64,000 nucleotides of DNA from Chloroflexota bacterium (GTDB lineage Bacteria; Chloroflexota; Anaerolineae; Aggregatilineales; Phototrophicaceae): NCBI GenBank assembly GCA_011523545.1, contig WTGN01000027.1, forward strand, positions 56,632-120,631, given 5' to 3'. This document shows positions 43,539 to 53,294 of this stretch, piece by piece; the stretch's first letter is position 1, and each line of letters begins with the position of its first letter. A program made the position numbers and the translations under genes. The notes below the pieces were generated by a model. It ran no database searches. It was not told the DNA's origin and was given only the letters and a program-made list of their open reading frames with translations.

Positions 43539-43853
43539 ATGGACCTCGATACGTTGACCAAGGCCATGTTCGACTTTGTCGAGTGCAAGGGCTGGCTGGA
43601 AGATGATTCGCCCAAGCGGCAAACGCAGCGGAATCTGGCAATCTCGCTGGTCTTGGAAGCGAGCGAGGTTCTCGAGCATTTTCAATGGAGCGAGGCGGAT
43701 GAGCGTCCCGAAGAACTGGCTGACGAACTGGCCGATGTGATGCTCTACCTCCTGCAATTGGCCTCATTTAGCGATATCGATCTCGGGCAGGCTGTCATGG
43801 CCAAGCTGCAAAAGAATTACCAACGCGAATGGCCTGCCGATCCTCATCCGTAA
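43539..43853 (+). CDS. MazG-like nucleoside triphosphate pyrophosphohydrolase
   Basis: A 104-residue all-helical protein with the metal-binding signature of the MazG/dUTPase-like superfamily: SLVLEASEVLEHFQW (ExxE) and ELADELADVMLYLLQL (ExxD). Such enzymes cleave (d)NTPs to NMP and pyrophosphate, removing aberrant or excess nucleotides. The ATG at 43539 lies 13 nt after the sugar transferase stop; the frame is open further upstream inside that gene but the motif spacing fits this start. The C-terminal NYQREWPADPHP is usual for the small stand-alone members. Confidence 0.88.
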   Translation: MDLDTLTKAMFDFVECKGWLEDDSPKRQTQRNLAISLVLEASEVLEHFQWSEADERPEELADELADVMLYLLQLASFSDIDLGQAVMAKLQKNYQREWPADPHP

Positions 43854-44011
43854 ATCGGAATCGCCAACGCCGCTGGCCAATCCGCAGCGCATGATGCAAG
43901 CGCCCGTCACGCAGAACTAGAAGCAAACGTTAAACTTTGACGGCAAGGCCGGAGTGATTCGGCTGCGCTGATGTCAAGCCCGAAGGGTCTTTTAATCTGA
44001 GGCGGCGGCAT

Positions 44012-44017
44012 TATAAT
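44012..44017 (+). promoter_or_regulatory. -10 element (TATAAT) upstream of proS
   Basis: A consensus TATAAT 123 nt before the ATG. The -35 region is weak. The 286-nt gap after the MazG-like gene holds no other feature I can support. Confidence 0.45.
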
Positions 44018-44139
44018 ACGGTGCGCTTTGCCTCATATTCGCCGCGCGCTCCTTATTGTCCGTTCGCGTTTGGCCTGTAAGTTGACGCTGGCCGATTAAA
44101 GGCGCGGCGCTGGCCGCAACAGAAAGAGGATTCGACAGC

Positions 44140-45582
44140 ATGTCAGAACAAGCGGTCACCGCCCAAAGCGAAGACTTCTCGCGCTGGTACAACGAAATCG
44201 TTTACCGCGCCGATCTTGCGGCGCCGTCGCCGGTGCGTGGCTGCGTGATCATCAAGCCCTACGGCTACGAAATCTGGGAGGGCATCAAAGCGGGCTTGGA
44301 CCGCCGCTTCAAAGCGACCGGCCATCAGAATGCTTATTTCCCGCTTTTCATTCCGGAGAGCTATATAAAACGCGAGGCGGAGCATGTGGAAGGCTTCAGC
44401 CCGGAGCTCGCCGTCGTCACCCACGCAGGCGGCCGTGAACTGGAAGAGCCGCTTGTCGTCAGACCCACGTCGGAGACCGTCATCGGCGAAGCCTTCAGCG
44501 ACTGGATACAATCGTATCGTGATCTGCCTCTCTTGATCAATCAATGGGCGAACGTCGTGCGTTGGGAATTGCGCACGCGTCCCTTCTTGCGCACGGCCGA
44601 ATTCCTGTGGCAGGAAGGGCACACGGCCCATGCCACACATGATGAAGCGGAAGAAGAAACGCTGCAGATGCTTGACATTTATGCCGACTTCTCTATCGAG
44701 GACGCCGCCATCCCGGTGATCAAGGGCGAGAAAAGCCGCATGGAACGCTTTGCCGGCGCCGTGCGCACTTATACGATCGAAGCGATGATGCGCGACAAAC
44801 GCGCGCTGCAATCGGGCACGAGCCACAATCTGGGGCAGAATTTCGCCAAAGCCTTTGACATCCGCTATCTGACCGAGGACAACACGCAAGAGTATTGTTG
44901 GACGACTTCCTGGGGGCTCAGCACGCGAATGGTCGGCGCCGTTGTCATGACCCACGGCGATGACAAAGGCTTGCGGCTGCCGCCAAAGCTGGCGCCCTAT
45001 CAAGTTGTGGTCGTTCCCATCTACAAGCGCGATGCCCAGCGAGTCGCTGTTATGGAGGCGGTCGAACGCTTGAGCGACGCATGCGCAGCCGCCGGCCTGC
45101 GCGTGCATGTCGATCGCCGGGAAGGGCAATCGCCCGGCTTCAAATTCAACGATTGGGAAATGCGGGGCGTGCCGGTTCGCGCCGAAATCGGCCCCAAAGA
45201 TGTCGAGAACAACAATACCGTGTTGGCCAGGCGCGACATGTTGGGGCGGCAAGGCAAACAATTCGTCTCCCAGGATGGCGCGGTGGACGCGGCGCGGGAC
45301 CTGCTGGCTGAGATTCAGGGCGCCTTGCTCGAAGACGCGCGGGCATTCCGCGATGAGCATATCCATGACGTTTCATCGTACGACGAGCTCCGGGCGGTTG
45401 TGGAAGCCGGCGATTGGGCGCGCGCCTGGTGGGCTGGCTCGGACGCCGACGAACAGTCGGTCAAGGACGAGACCGGCGCGACGATCCGCTGTTTTCCTTT
45501 TGACCAGCCGGGCGGCCGCGGCGAATGCGTCAAATCTGGCAACGCGGCGGAGAAAGTCGCCTTGTTCGCCAAAGCCTATTGA
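44140..45582 (+). CDS. proS: Prolyl-tRNA synthetase, archaeal/eukaryotic-type (no editing insertion)
   Basis: Charges tRNA-Pro. The 480-residue class II synthetase shows DFSRWYNEIVYRADLA, the P-x-x-P block VVRPTSETVIGEAFSDWI, motif 2 NVVRWELRTRPFLRTAEFLWQEGHTAH, motif 3 WGLSTRMVGAVVMTHGDDKGLRLPP, and the anticodon-binding and C-terminal zinc-like domains. The 180-residue editing domain between motifs 2 and 3 of the bacterial type is absent. This short type is found in several bacterial phyla including Chloroflexota. It starts the translation/RNA gene block of the window. Confidence 0.95.
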   Translation: MSEQAVTAQSEDFSRWYNEIVYRADLAAPSPVRGCVIIKPYGYEIWEGIKAGLDRRFKATGHQNAYFPLFIPESYIKREAEHVEGFSPELAVVTHAGGRELEEPLVVRPTSETVIGEAFSDWIQSYRDLPLLINQWANVVRWELRTRPFLRTAEFLWQEGHTAHATHDEAEEETLQMLDIYADFSIEDAAIPVIKGEKSRMERFAGAVRTYTIEAMMRDKRALQSGTSHNLGQNFAKAFDIRYLTEDNTQEYCWTTSWGLSTRMVGAVVMTHGDDKGLRLPPKLAPYQVVVVPIYKRDAQRVAVMEAVERLSDACAAAGLRVHVDRREGQSPGFKFNDWEMRGVPVRAEIGPKDVENNNTVLARRDMLGRQGKQFVSQDGAVDAARDLLAEIQGALLEDARAFRDEHIHDVSSYDELRAVVEAGDWARAWWAGSDADEQSVKDETGATIRCFPFDQPGGRGECVKSGNAAEKVALFAKAY

Positions 45583-45689
45583 TCCGCCCTCGTGTATAAG
45601 AGCGAGAGGCCCACGCTCCCAGTGGCGGCGGCGCAAAAGGTCTGTATGCGGACCGGACACTTTGTTAACATGTTCTTAACATAAATCAC

Positions 45690-45709
45690 ATTGTGAAAAT
45701 TGACACAAT
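45690..45709. promoter_or_regulatory. Inverted repeat ATTGTG-N8-CACAAT overlapping a -35 box
   Basis: Six-base perfect arms. The right arm overlaps the TTGACA at 45700-45705, so a bound protein would block the promoter of the NYN gene. The binding protein is unknown. Confidence 0.4.
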
Positions 45710-45728
45710 TGCGTTTATGGCGTAGAAT
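45700..45728 (+). promoter_or_regulatory. Near-consensus promoter of the double-NYN gene
   Basis: TTGACA (45700-45705), 17-nt spacer, TAGAAT (45723-45728). The leader to the ATG is about 245 nt. Confidence 0.65.
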
Positions 45729-45979
45729 GAATCGGGGCAGGTGATTTCGCGTCAAGTATTGTGAATTGCTGGGCGGAATCCGAGTATGGTATCATAGTTA
45801 TTGTAATCTATGCGGTCATTGCGGACAAAAACCTTCACTTAATGCCTTTTACTTGATGTTATGACATTTCGCCGTAGCATATACCGTTTTTCGAATACCC
45901 ATGCCGATACATGGATATTTCAAGTTTAGCGCCGGCTACTGTGTCGCCTGGGCCGGCAGCTTCATTTTTGGACTAAATC

Positions 45980-48133
45980 ATGGCTGCCTACTTGATTGTT
46001 GACGTTGACGACTTGCTGCATTTCTCCGCTGACAAGGGCATTGATTTGCATGAGCTGGCGATAGCCTTGCTCGCCAGCGCTCGTTTCGCCGCCGGTCTGT
46101 ATGATACGGCCGCCCTGAAGGCTATCGCTGTTGCCGATTGGCGCTCCCAAGATCGCGATGAAAACCTGCAACTGGAACCGGAGGCGATTTTCCGCAGCGC
46201 CGGTTATCGGGTTTTGGATGTGCATGACCGGTCCTGTTTGCCCGATTGCCTGCTGCAGCAAGTGTTTTACGCCGACGCCTTTCCGGTTGAGGAGTTGATT
46301 TTGGCCACGACAGGCCGGGATCTACTGACCGTGATCGAACAGGTGCAGGTTACCGATAACGCGCGAATCCGCGTCTGGGGCGACAATGAAGACGCCCTGC
46401 GAGCGGCCGGTTTGCCAGGCGATATCATCTTCCAGCCGCTTGTCGGCTTGCATGGCATTAAGGGCAAGAACGTTTGGGTCTACATTGACTTCGAGAACAT
46501 TTCCATCAGCTTGAACGAACAGGGATTCGTCGTCAATCTCGATCATCTGATTGAGCGTCTCGTCTCGCAGGCGCAAGCGCATGGCAAGCTGGTCAAAATG
46601 GCGGCTTACGCGCCTTGGGGTCAGCGCGGCGCTTTGCCGCCATTGGTCGATTCTTCCGGCCGCGAAGTGGCGGACGACGCGCCGGCCCGGCTTATGATGT
46701 CGAACATCGACCCGGTGTTTCACCTGCCCGGCAAACAGAGCGCCGATATTCGCATCGCCCGCGATGTATTGACCGACGCCGGGCATCCCGAAGCCGGTGA
46801 TGTCATCATATTGGCGACTGGGGATCGCGATTTCAACGATGTGATCAACCCACTGCTGCAGCGCAACAAAACGGTGGTTGTGTGGGGCGTGCGCGGCAGC
46901 ACGGGGCGTCTGCTCCAAAGCAACCCGTCATTGCAACTGGAGTACATTGATGACTTCACTGACCTGCAAACCCACCAATCCCTGAGCACGGTTGAGACCG
47001 AGGTCGATACCGAGAGCTTCATTCCCTCGCAGTGGTCGAGTGTCATCGTTCAGTTCTTCCGCCTGGAAACCGCCAACCCCGGCAAAGATATCAGCGCAGA
47101 AACGCTCATCGGTCAATTGATAGACGTCGGCGATGTCATCTCGGCTGAGCGCGGCAATGACCTCGTTTCGCAGGCGATTTCGCTCGGCATTCTTAGGCAG
47201 AAGAGCGCTCATGGGCTGGTGGAGCTGAACTTGCAGCATCCGATAGTCGACAAGACGCTGCTCATTGTCAATCGAATGGTCCGTCGGGTCGCCAATACCT
47301 TGGTCTCCCGCAGCTGGGAATATGTCAACTACGGTTTCCTGCTCAAGGGTTTGTCCATGGAGCGCGACCTGGACCGGCCAGGGATGAATGAAAGCGATCA
47401 ATGGCGCTCCCACTGGATTGATTGCCTCGTTCGCGAGCAGATACTCCAGCGGGACCTGGTCCCGCACCGCCATAATCCCGATGATTTGGTTCCGGTGATC
47501 CGCCTGCCCGCGGCGGGGACTCATCCTTTGATGAAGTCTGTCGAAGAGCAGACGGCCGCGCTGGAATTCTCATCGCAGGAGTGGGAGGGCGTGCCACTGC
47601 ACGCGCTCTATGAGACTGAACCGGAAGTGGCGCGCATGGTCAACCGCATTGTGGTTAGCGTCCAGCAATTCACCAGTTTCAGGAATTTCGCCTGGTGCCC
47701 GCTCGGCAGCCTCCATCGGCGGCTCCGTGAATTCGACAGCGGGGTGACATTCCAGCACGCGGTCGAGTATCTGCTGATCAACAACATGGTGACCGTAAAC
47801 GAGTATCCAAACCCGCGCAGCGATTTCAATACCAAGGGGATAGAGTTGGACGAGGCGAATCCCTACGTGGCCGTCATTTTAGCCGAGCGGGATGAATTCC
47901 TGCGCGTATTGCTGGAGATGTACCGAAGCAACGTCACAATCTCGCGCGCGAATCTCGAGCAGCGCCTGACGGACCGCTGGGATGTTCCATTGTGGCTGTC
48001 CATCATGAAGATCGAAAATGTGCTGAACCCCTTGCCCGGGCGCGCTGACCAGTACAGCCTGTTCCGCACACATCACACCGTCAAGATAGTCGCCAAAGAC
48101 GATATCGATGAAGTCGCGGCGGCCAAAGGCTAG
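45980..48133 (+). CDS. Tandem NYN-domain protein (PIN-like RNase) with C-terminal winged-helix-like region
   Basis: 717 residues. Residues about 163-330 form a NYN (LabA/DUF88) domain, the PIN-like metal-dependent RNase fold: [10 protein letters not shown] with Asp170, [11 protein letters not shown] with Asp256, and [15 protein letters not shown] with Asp282 and Asp284. Residues 1-150 repeat the same pattern in worn form: [10 protein letters not shown], then [14 protein letters not shown] and ARIRVWGDN, keeping the strand pattern but only part of the acidic set. The last 370 residues are helical with several segments resembling winged helices (for example [16 protein letters not shown]). Its promoter is near consensus and it lies among RNA genes (proS before, rpsO and pnp after), so an RNA-processing role is likely but not shown. 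Confidence 0.8.
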   Translation: MAAYLIVDVDDLLHFSADKGIDLHELAIALLASARFAAGLYDTAALKAIAVADWRSQDRDENLQLEPEAIFRSAGYRVLDVHDRSCLPDCLLQQVFYADAFPVEELILATTGRDLLTVIEQVQVTDNARIRVWGDNEDALRAAGLPGDIIFQPLVGLHGIKGKNVWVYIDFENISISLNEQGFVVNLDHLIERLVSQAQAHGKLVKMAAYAPWGQRGALPPLVDSSGREVADDAPARLMMSNIDPVFHLPGKQSADIRIARDVLTDAGHPEAGDVIILATGDRDFNDVINPLLQRNKTVVVWGVRGSTGRLLQSNPSLQLEYIDDFTDLQTHQSLSTVETEVDTESFIPSQWSSVIVQFFRLETANPGKDISAETLIGQLIDVGDVISAERGNDLVSQAISLGILRQKSAHGLVELNLQHPIVDKTLLIVNRMVRRVANTLVSRSWEYVNYGFLLKGLSMERDLDRPGMNESDQWRSHWIDCLVREQILQRDLVPHRHNPDDLVPVIRLPAAGTHPLMKSVEEQTAALEFSSQEWEGVPLHALYETEPEVARMVNRIVVSVQQFTSFRNFAWCPLGSLHRRLREFDSGVTFQHAVEYLLINNMVTVNEYPNPRSDFNTKGIELDEANPYVAVILAERDEFLRVLLEMYRSNVTISRANLEQRLTDRWDVPLWLSIMKIENVLNPLPGRADQYSLFRTHHTVKIVAKDDIDEVAAAKG

Positions 48134-48140
48134 CTTGGGA

Positions 48141-48169
48141 TTGCCCGCGCCTGATCCAACTGATAGAAT
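48141..48169 (+). promoter_or_regulatory. Promoter of rpsO
   Basis: TTGCCC (48141-48146), 17-nt spacer, TAGAAT (48164-48169) with a TGA extension. It begins 8 nt after the NYN stop and leaves a leader of about 62 nt. Confidence 0.6.
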
Positions 48170-48184
48170 CAGCGCGTAGTTTCG

Positions 48185-48215
48185 ACCGACAGGCAACCGG
48201 TCCTGCCTGTCCGGT
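48185..48215 (+). promoter_or_regulatory. rpsO leader hairpin, candidate S15 autoregulatory site
   Basis: ACCGACAGGCA pairs with TGCCTGTCCGGT over 11 bp with a single bulged C (48212) around an 8-nt loop. It ends just before the purine-rich ribosome binding site (48218-48231). S15 represses its own mRNA through 5' structures in several bacteria, though those known differ in shape. Confidence 0.5.
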
Positions 48216-48237
48216 GGCGAAGGAAAGGACGGAAACC

Positions 48238-48507
48238 ATGCCATTGGATAAAGCGACGAAAACCCGGATCATCAATGATTACGCCCGCGAAAACGGCGAC
48301 ACTGGCTCGCCTGAAGTGCAAATTGCGCTGCTTACCGCAAGGATCACTTCTTTGACCGAGCACCTGAAAATTCACAGCCACGATGAGCATTCTCGCCGCG
48401 GCTTGCTGAAACTGGTCGGGCAGCGGCGCCGCCACTTGAAATATATCGCGCGCAAGAAGCCGGAAGTTTATCATGACTTGCTGCAACGCCTTGGTTTACG
48501 CCGCTAA
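48238..48507 (+). CDS. rpsO: 30S ribosomal protein S15
   Basis: S15 binds the central domain of 16S rRNA early in assembly. From the ATG at 48238 the protein has exactly the canonical 89 residues, with [35 protein letters not shown] and [10 protein letters not shown]. An in-frame ATG at 48214 is discarded since AAGGAAAGGACGG precedes 48238. The order rpsO-pnp is conserved in many bacteria. Confidence 0.98.
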   Translation: MPLDKATKTRIINDYARENGDTGSPEVQIALLTARITSLTEHLKIHSHDEHSRRGLLKLVGQRRRHLKYIARKKPEVYHDLLQRLGLRR

Positions 48508-48710
48508 TCGCGCGCGCCAGGCGATGATCGGGCGCCCGGCTTAATAATGCAAGCTGGCAAGTCAAGCGCGCTGCGCTACGCCCACTGGCAACTCTCGAAC
48601 GACGAAGAGCCCGTCCGTGATGACAGCCGTGAAATGACGTCTGCGGGGAATCCGCCGGCCGCCGTTTTGCCCTTGCCATTAGGACGCGCCACAACAATAT
48701 GGAGAAGGCA

Positions 48711-50960
48711 ATGACATTGGATATACGCGAATATCGGGGCATGGTCGGCGGCAAAGAGATCATCATCGAGACCGGCCGCTTCGCCCAGCAAGCGGGGGGC
48801 GCTGTGACCGTCCGCATGGGCGACACCATGCTATTCTGTTCAACGACGATGGGCTCGCCGCGCGCCCATCTGGATTTCTTCCCGCTAAGCGTCGACTACG
48901 AAGAAAAGATGTACGCGGGCGGCCGCGTGCCAGGTGGCTTCTTCCGCCGGGAGGGGCGGCCCTCCGAAGGCGCGATTCTCATCTCACGCGTCATCGACCG
49001 CACCCTGCGCCCGCTTTTCCCCAAGAACATGCGCAATGAAGTGCAAGTCATTTTGCTGTCGCTTTCACACGATAAAGAGCACCACGTCGACATGCTCGGC
49101 ATCATCGCCGCCAGCACTGCGCTGATGATCTCCGATATCCCCTGGAATGGCCCGGTCGCCGGCGCGCGCATCGGGCTGGTCGATGGCGAGCTGTGCGTCA
49201 ACCCGACATACAGCGAAATGGCAGACAGCAAACTGGATTTGCGAGTATCGGGCACGGCCGAGGCCATCAACATGGTCGAGTGCAACGCCGATCAGGTCGA
49301 TGAGGACACAATGCTCGAGGCGCTCTTTCTGGCGCATGACGCTGTACAGGACATCCTCGCGCTGCAGCACAAAATCCGCGAAGCAATCGGCAAAGCGAAG
49401 AACGAACCCGCAACGGACGACCTGGACGAGGCGCTTCTGGCCGAAGTCGGCGCCAGAGTCGAGGGGCCGATCCGCGATGTCATGGTCAATCATGCCGATC
49501 GCAACGCGCGGCGCGAACCGCTGCAGCAGATCCAGGCGAGCCTGGTCGAATCGTTTGAGCAAAAGAACGAAACGGCTGAAGATGAAGCGGACAAAATCGA
49601 CCTCAAGCATGTCGAGCGCGCCTATGACCAGGTGATGAAGACGGTGGTGCGCGGTCGCATCATCAATGACGGCATCCGCCCCGATGGCCGCGAATACAGC
49701 ACGATGCGCCAATTGGCGGCCGATGTCGGTTTGGTGCCGCGCGTGCATGGCTCCGGCATGTTCATCCGCGGCGAAACACAAGTGCTGACGATCGCGACCC
49801 TGGGCACCCCCCGCGAGGCGCAATTCATGGACGGGCTAAGCCCGGAAGACGACAAGCGCTATATGCATCACTACAACTTCCCGCCTTACAGCACCGGCGA
49901 GACCTATCCCATGCGCGGGCCGCGCCGGCGCGAAATCGGCCACGGCGCGCTAGCGGAGAAGGCGCTGCTTTCGATGATCCCGTCCGAGGAAGAGTTTCCG
50001 TACGTCCTGCGCCTCGTCAGCGAAGTGATGAGCTCCAACGGCAGCACCTCGATGGCCAGCGTCTGCGGCAGCACCCTCGCGCTGATGGATGCCGGCGTGC
50101 CAATCAAGAATCCGGTCGGCGGCATCGCCATGGGTTTGATCAAAGAGGGCGATCAAGTTGCTGTGTTAACCGATATCCAGGGCATGGAAGATCACCTCGG
50201 CGATATGGATTTCAAAGTCGCCGGCACGGTTGATGGCATCACCGCCTTGCAGATGGATATCAAGATCGCCGGCGTCACGCGCGAGATTATGCGCCAGGCC
50301 CTCGCCCAGGCGAAAGACGCCCGCCTGCAAATCCTTGATGTCATGCACGCCACCATCGCCGAATCGCGCGACACCATGAGCGACTTCGCGCCGCGGATGG
50401 AATCGGTCAAGATCGCCGTCGACAAGATCGGCGCGGTCATCGGCCCCGGCGGCAAGAATGTGCGCGCCCTGCAAGATGAACACCAGGTCAAGGTTGACAT
50501 TCAGGAAGATGGTCTCGTTTATGTCGCGGGCGAATCCGGCGCGGAAGTTGACCGGGCGCTCGAGAAGATCAAGGCGATGGTCGAAGAGCCGGAAGTCGGG
50601 CATATCTATACCGGCACGGTCAAACGTGTTGAGAGTTATGGCGCATTTGTCGAGTTCCTGCCCGGGACCGAAGGCATGGTCCACGTTTCCCAACTGGCTG
50701 ATTATCACGTCAAAAGCGTTGAGGAAGAGGTCAGCGTCGGCGACGAGATCATGGTCATGGTCATCAATATCGATGGCACCGGCCGCGTGCGCTTGAGCCG
50801 TCAGGCCGTGCTCGAAGGCTGGGATGTTGAAGAAGCCAAGCGGCGCGACGCCGCCGGCAGCCGTGGCGGACAGCGACGGGGTGGCGGTGGCGACCGGCGT
50901 GGCGGCCGGCGTGATGGCAATCGAGGTGGGGACCGCCGCGGTGGAGACCGGCGCAATTAG
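48711..50960 (+). CDS. pnp: Polyribonucleotide nucleotidyltransferase (PNPase)
   Basis: A 3'-5' phosphorolytic exoribonuclease. Two RNase PH domains are visible ([17 protein letters not shown] in the first; [20 protein letters not shown] and [22 protein letters not shown] in the second, active half) with the helical linker between. A KH domain ([15 protein letters not shown]) and an S1 domain ([28 protein letters not shown]) follow. The end is an Arg/Gly-rich tail ([17 protein letters not shown]), likely an RNA-binding extension. The ATG at 48711 follows GGAGAAGG and is preferred over an ATG at 48699. The 203-nt gap after rpsO has no clear promoter, so read-through from rpsO is likely. Confidence 0.97.
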   Translation: MTLDIREYRGMVGGKEIIIETGRFAQQAGGAVTVRMGDTMLFCSTTMGSPRAHLDFFPLSVDYEEKMYAGGRVPGGFFRREGRPSEGAILISRVIDRTLRPLFPKNMRNEVQVILLSLSHDKEHHVDMLGIIAASTALMISDIPWNGPVAGARIGLVDGELCVNPTYSEMADSKLDLRVSGTAEAINMVECNADQVDEDTMLEALFLAHDAVQDILALQHKIREAIGKAKNEPATDDLDEALLAEVGARVEGPIRDVMVNHADRNARREPLQQIQASLVESFEQKNETAEDEADKIDLKHVERAYDQVMKTVVRGRIINDGIRPDGREYSTMRQLAADVGLVPRVHGSGMFIRGETQVLTIATLGTPREAQFMDGLSPEDDKRYMHHYNFPPYSTGETYPMRGPRRREIGHGALAEKALLSMIPSEEEFPYVLRLVSEVMSSNGSTSMASVCGSTLALMDAGVPIKNPVGGIAMGLIKEGDQVAVLTDIQGMEDHLGDMDFKVAGTVDGITALQMDIKIAGVTREIMRQALAQAKDARLQILDVMHATIAESRDTMSDFAPRMESVKIAVDKIGAVIGPGGKNVRALQDEHQVKVDIQEDGLVYVAGESGAEVDRALEKIKAMVEEPEVGHIYTGTVKRVESYGAFVEFLPGTEGMVHVSQLADYHVKSVEEEVSVGDEIMVMVINIDGTGRVRLSRQAVLEGWDVEEAKRRDAAGSRGGQRRGGGGDRRGGRRDGNRGGDRRGGDRRN

Positions 50961-50984
50961 ACGTCGGGCAATGTTTGCTTCTGA

Positions 50985-51019
50985 ACGTGCTGCCGTAATC
51001 TGGCAGTGCGTTTTCTTTT
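50985..51019 (+). terminator. Rho-independent terminator after pnp
   Basis: ACGTGCTGCC pairs with GGCAGTGCGT (10 bp, two G-T pairs) around GTAATCT and is followed by TTTTCTTTTG. Confidence 0.7.
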
Positions 51020-51054
51020 GATTGTCCGGCCCGCGATTCAGTGGAGGCGACCCC

Positions 51055-51243
51055 GTGTCCAAGAACAATGACTCGCCCGGCAGCGCCATCGCTGAAACAG
51101 AAAACTACGTCGTGTGGGAAGTTCGCGAACCCGACGGCGAAGTAACTTATCACATTGAATTGGGCGCTGTAACGCTTCACTTCTTTCGTGAAGAATGGAG
51201 TGAATTCTTGCAGCTGACCAAGGTGGCGGCGAGCAATACTTGA
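51055..51243 (+). CDS. Small protein of unknown function, coupled to a methyltransferase-like gene
   Basis: 62 residues from GTG at 51055, which has GTGGAGGCG about 7 nt upstream. The C-terminal two thirds ([20 protein letters not shown], then [16 protein letters not shown]) predict three beta strands and a short helix, like a compact cytoplasmic domain; no membrane segment is present. The TGA stop shares its A with the ATG of the next gene (TGATG), so both are translated together. I do not recognise the family. Confidence 0.65.
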   Translation: MSKNNDSPGSAIAETENYVVWEVREPDGEVTYHIELGAVTLHFFREEWSEFLQLTKVAASNT

Positions 51244-52070
51244 TGGATGCCGCGCGTATCCAACGTGCTTTTGTGGCGGTGATGGCCAAACATCTGCCGC
51301 CAAGCAGCGCAACACTGCAATTGCTTGACCTCGACGGGCGCACCGGCGGCTTGCTCGCTGATATACGCGCCGATCTGCATCTTTGCCATATCCCGGCGTT
51401 ATCTTTGGCAGATCACGATATCAGGCCCGGCGCCTTTGACGCCATCGTCGCCTACGATGTGGATCTGAGCGGCGCCGTCCTGCTGTCTTGTTTCGCCGCG
51501 CTACGGGCGGGCGGGCGGCTCATAGCGCTCCAATCGCGCGGCAGGGCCAGCGAATCTCACCTGCGCCAATTGCGCGATCACGGCTTCGTGCGCATTCTGG
51601 TCGAGCCGGCTCTGGATGAGATCGGCGTTCTCATCCGGGGAGAAAAGCCGCACCCAGGCGTAGACACCGTTGAGCGCATTCAATCCGTCGCGCAAATGGA
51701 AGCGGACTCGCTCTCGCTATCAGATTTCAAAGGGCGATACATCCACCTGCTTGTTCAGCAGCTACCCAACAAACCCGTATGGAAATTGGACGCGGGCGAG
51801 AAAATCAGCTGGCGCGCCGCCGCGCTCCGCCGCAATCCGATGCCGGCCTTGCTGGGCTTCAGCAGCCTGCCCAAAGCCGTCGGCTTTATGCAGCCGGCCG
51901 TGCTCGCCGGCCACATCAGAGACATCAACAAGGTTGGCAAATTCAGCCTGGCGACAGCACAAGCCTGGGACTGGGGCCTCGTTTTGAACCCCGCGCCTGA
52001 CTCGCTTGAAAAGGAAGAGCTGACCTATATCGAGCTGGACCCGGCGACGGCGGAAGCGCCGGATGAATAA
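51243..52070 (+). CDS. Protein with a degenerate methyltransferase-like N-terminal half, function unknown
   Basis: 275 residues. The first 115 follow the strand order of a Rossmann methyltransferase: LQLLDLDGRTGGLLADI in place of motif I, FDAIVAYDVDLSGAVLLSCF, ALRAGGRLIALQSRG and GFVRILVEP. The GxGxG loop of motif I is lost, so SAM binding is doubtful. The C-terminal half (YIHLLVQQLPNKPVWKLDAGEKI, ALLGFSSLPKAVGFMQPAVLAGHI) has no match I know. It is coupled to the 62-residue protein upstream and both follow the pnp terminator, so an own promoter is needed but none is obvious. Confidence 0.6.
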   Translation: MDAARIQRAFVAVMAKHLPPSSATLQLLDLDGRTGGLLADIRADLHLCHIPALSLADHDIRPGAFDAIVAYDVDLSGAVLLSCFAALRAGGRLIALQSRGRASESHLRQLRDHGFVRILVEPALDEIGVLIRGEKPHPGVDTVERIQSVAQMEADSLSLSDFKGRYIHLLVQQLPNKPVWKLDAGEKISWRAAALRRNPMPALLGFSSLPKAVGFMQPAVLAGHIRDINKVGKFSLATAQAWDWGLVLNPAPDSLEKEELTYIELDPATAEAPDE

Positions 52071-52187
52071 AGGCTATATTGCAGCTTCTGCCGGCAAGTT
52101 GGTCGCTTTTCGCCGCTGGCGGTTTACCGCTACCCAGCCATTGCGCTCGCGCTCCTCGTTGCTGCCGGCTTCCCGCCGCAGTTTGAT

Positions 52188-52216
52188 TTGGGCAATTTGA
52201 ACGAATCCCGTATAAT
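52188..52216 (+). promoter_or_regulatory. Promoter of the phosphoribosyltransferase gene
   Basis: TTGGGC (52188-52193), 17-nt spacer, consensus TATAAT (52211-52216), 44 nt before the ATG. Confidence 0.55.
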
Positions 52217-52260
52217 TGACAGAGATTCTTGTCGCGCCGCACTCGCGGAGGAGCAAGCAC

Positions 52261-52791
52261 ATGCTGATGCGCCCGGAAGAACCGCGTCAGCCGCGTCTGA
52301 TAACCTGGGACGAAGTCGACCAGCTCATCGACGGATTGATCCCGCGCATTCAGCACATGGGCCCCTTCGGCGCTATGGTGATGATTACGCGGGGCGGCGT
52401 CATTCCCGGCGGCCTGCTGGCGGAAGCGCTGAGCATCCAGCACCTGCTGACCGCCTCGGTGGATTTCGTGGCGACCGCGCAATCAGGCATGATGGCCTGG
52501 CCTACCTTTCTCCAATTCCCCGATCCTGATCTGCTCCGCGGGCGCCGCACCTTGATAGTCGATGATGTCTGGGGCAGCGGGCGCACCAGCATCTCCGTAC
52601 GCGAACGCGTCGATGCCGCCGGCGGCAGCCCGGTCAACTGCGTCCTGCACTACAACCCCTACCGCACCATGTTTTCCAACATCAAGCCGGATTTATACGG
52701 CGATGTGACCGATGCTTACGTGGTCTATCCCTGGGAGATTGACCGCGGTCTCTTCGGCCGGGATTTCGCTGAAGGTCAGCCGGAAATCTGA
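52261..52791 (+). CDS. Purine-type phosphoribosyltransferase (hypoxanthine/xanthine PRT-like)
   Basis: Type I phosphoribosyltransferase of 176 residues. The PRPP-binding signature is TLIVDDVWGSGRTSI (about residues 98-112), with AMVMITRGGVIPGGLLAEAL as the earlier conserved block (PPi loop region) and YVVYPWEIDRGLFG near the end. Such enzymes salvage purine bases with PRPP; the base specificity is not readable from sequence and Gpt-like xanthine/hypoxanthine use is my best guess. The ATG at 52261 has GGAGGAG 8 nt upstream; the frame is open a little further upstream into the promoter. Confidence 0.85.
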   Translation: MLMRPEEPRQPRLITWDEVDQLIDGLIPRIQHMGPFGAMVMITRGGVIPGGLLAEALSIQHLLTASVDFVATAQSGMMAWPTFLQFPDPDLLRGRRTLIVDDVWGSGRTSISVRERVDAAGGSPVNCVLHYNPYRTMFSNIKPDLYGDVTDAYVVYPWEIDRGLFGRDFAEGQPEI

Positions 52792-53294
52792 GGGCTTTGC
52801 ACGGATGGTGATTCGGGCCTGCTGAATCTGTGGCTATCGCCCGCTGTCGACCAGCCCGCAGAGCGTTTACAGCACAGCCGCCTGGAAGTTTGGACTTGGC
52901 CTGCAAACATAAACGCGTCCTTTTCAAATGTCGGCCTGTAGCGGCGCGCGCTTCAAGTACAGTTCAGCATACAAACGGGCTTTTCAGGAAATGCCCTTGC
53001 AGCTTTTGTTTTGAGTTTGTGCCAATCTGAAAACTTTGAGTTATAATCCGCCTTGCGGCCATAGAGGACTGCGCGAGCATGAGTTGACATATTGCGGTAT
53101 ACTGCCGCATCCGCAAGCGGGGGGCTATCGGCGGAGAAATGTTTCTTTGGCAAATGTCTACGAGTCTAGCAATTTGAAGTCTAATTATTCATCCTAAGTT
53201 CGCACCGCTGGTTAGCATTGTCGACTAAAGCGCTTGGCGGCCACCGGTCCCGGCGCGATGATAACCTGCTTGCGCAGGAGGCAACCGAAAGCAT
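52792..53294. other. 503-nt intergenic region before the first S1 gene
   Basis: No gene is supported; short frames lack motifs. A TATAAT at 53042-53047 is the best -10 candidate, with a weak -35. Further on, TGCGG/CCGCA (53094-53110) and CCGC/GCGG can form small hairpins in what would be a 240-nt leader. GGAGG (53278-53282) serves the S1 gene. Confidence 0.5.

Larger units (their letters stand above)
45583..45979. other. 397-nt intergenic region with operator-like repeats
   Basis: No gene is seen. It is clearly AT-richer than its surroundings from 45660 to 45880. It holds inverted repeats TGTTAA/TTAACA (45663-45681) and ATTGTG/CACAAT (45690-45709), a promoter (45700-45728) and a long leader to the next ATG at 45980. 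Confidence 0.6.

Noticed and set aside
53084..53103. TTGACA followed by TATACT upstream of the first S1 gene
   Set aside because: The spacer is only 8 nt, so the two cannot form one promoter.
52953..53153. 66-codon minus-strand frame in the gap before the first S1 gene
   Set aside because: It runs against both flanking genes, contains no known motif and overlaps the best promoter candidate.
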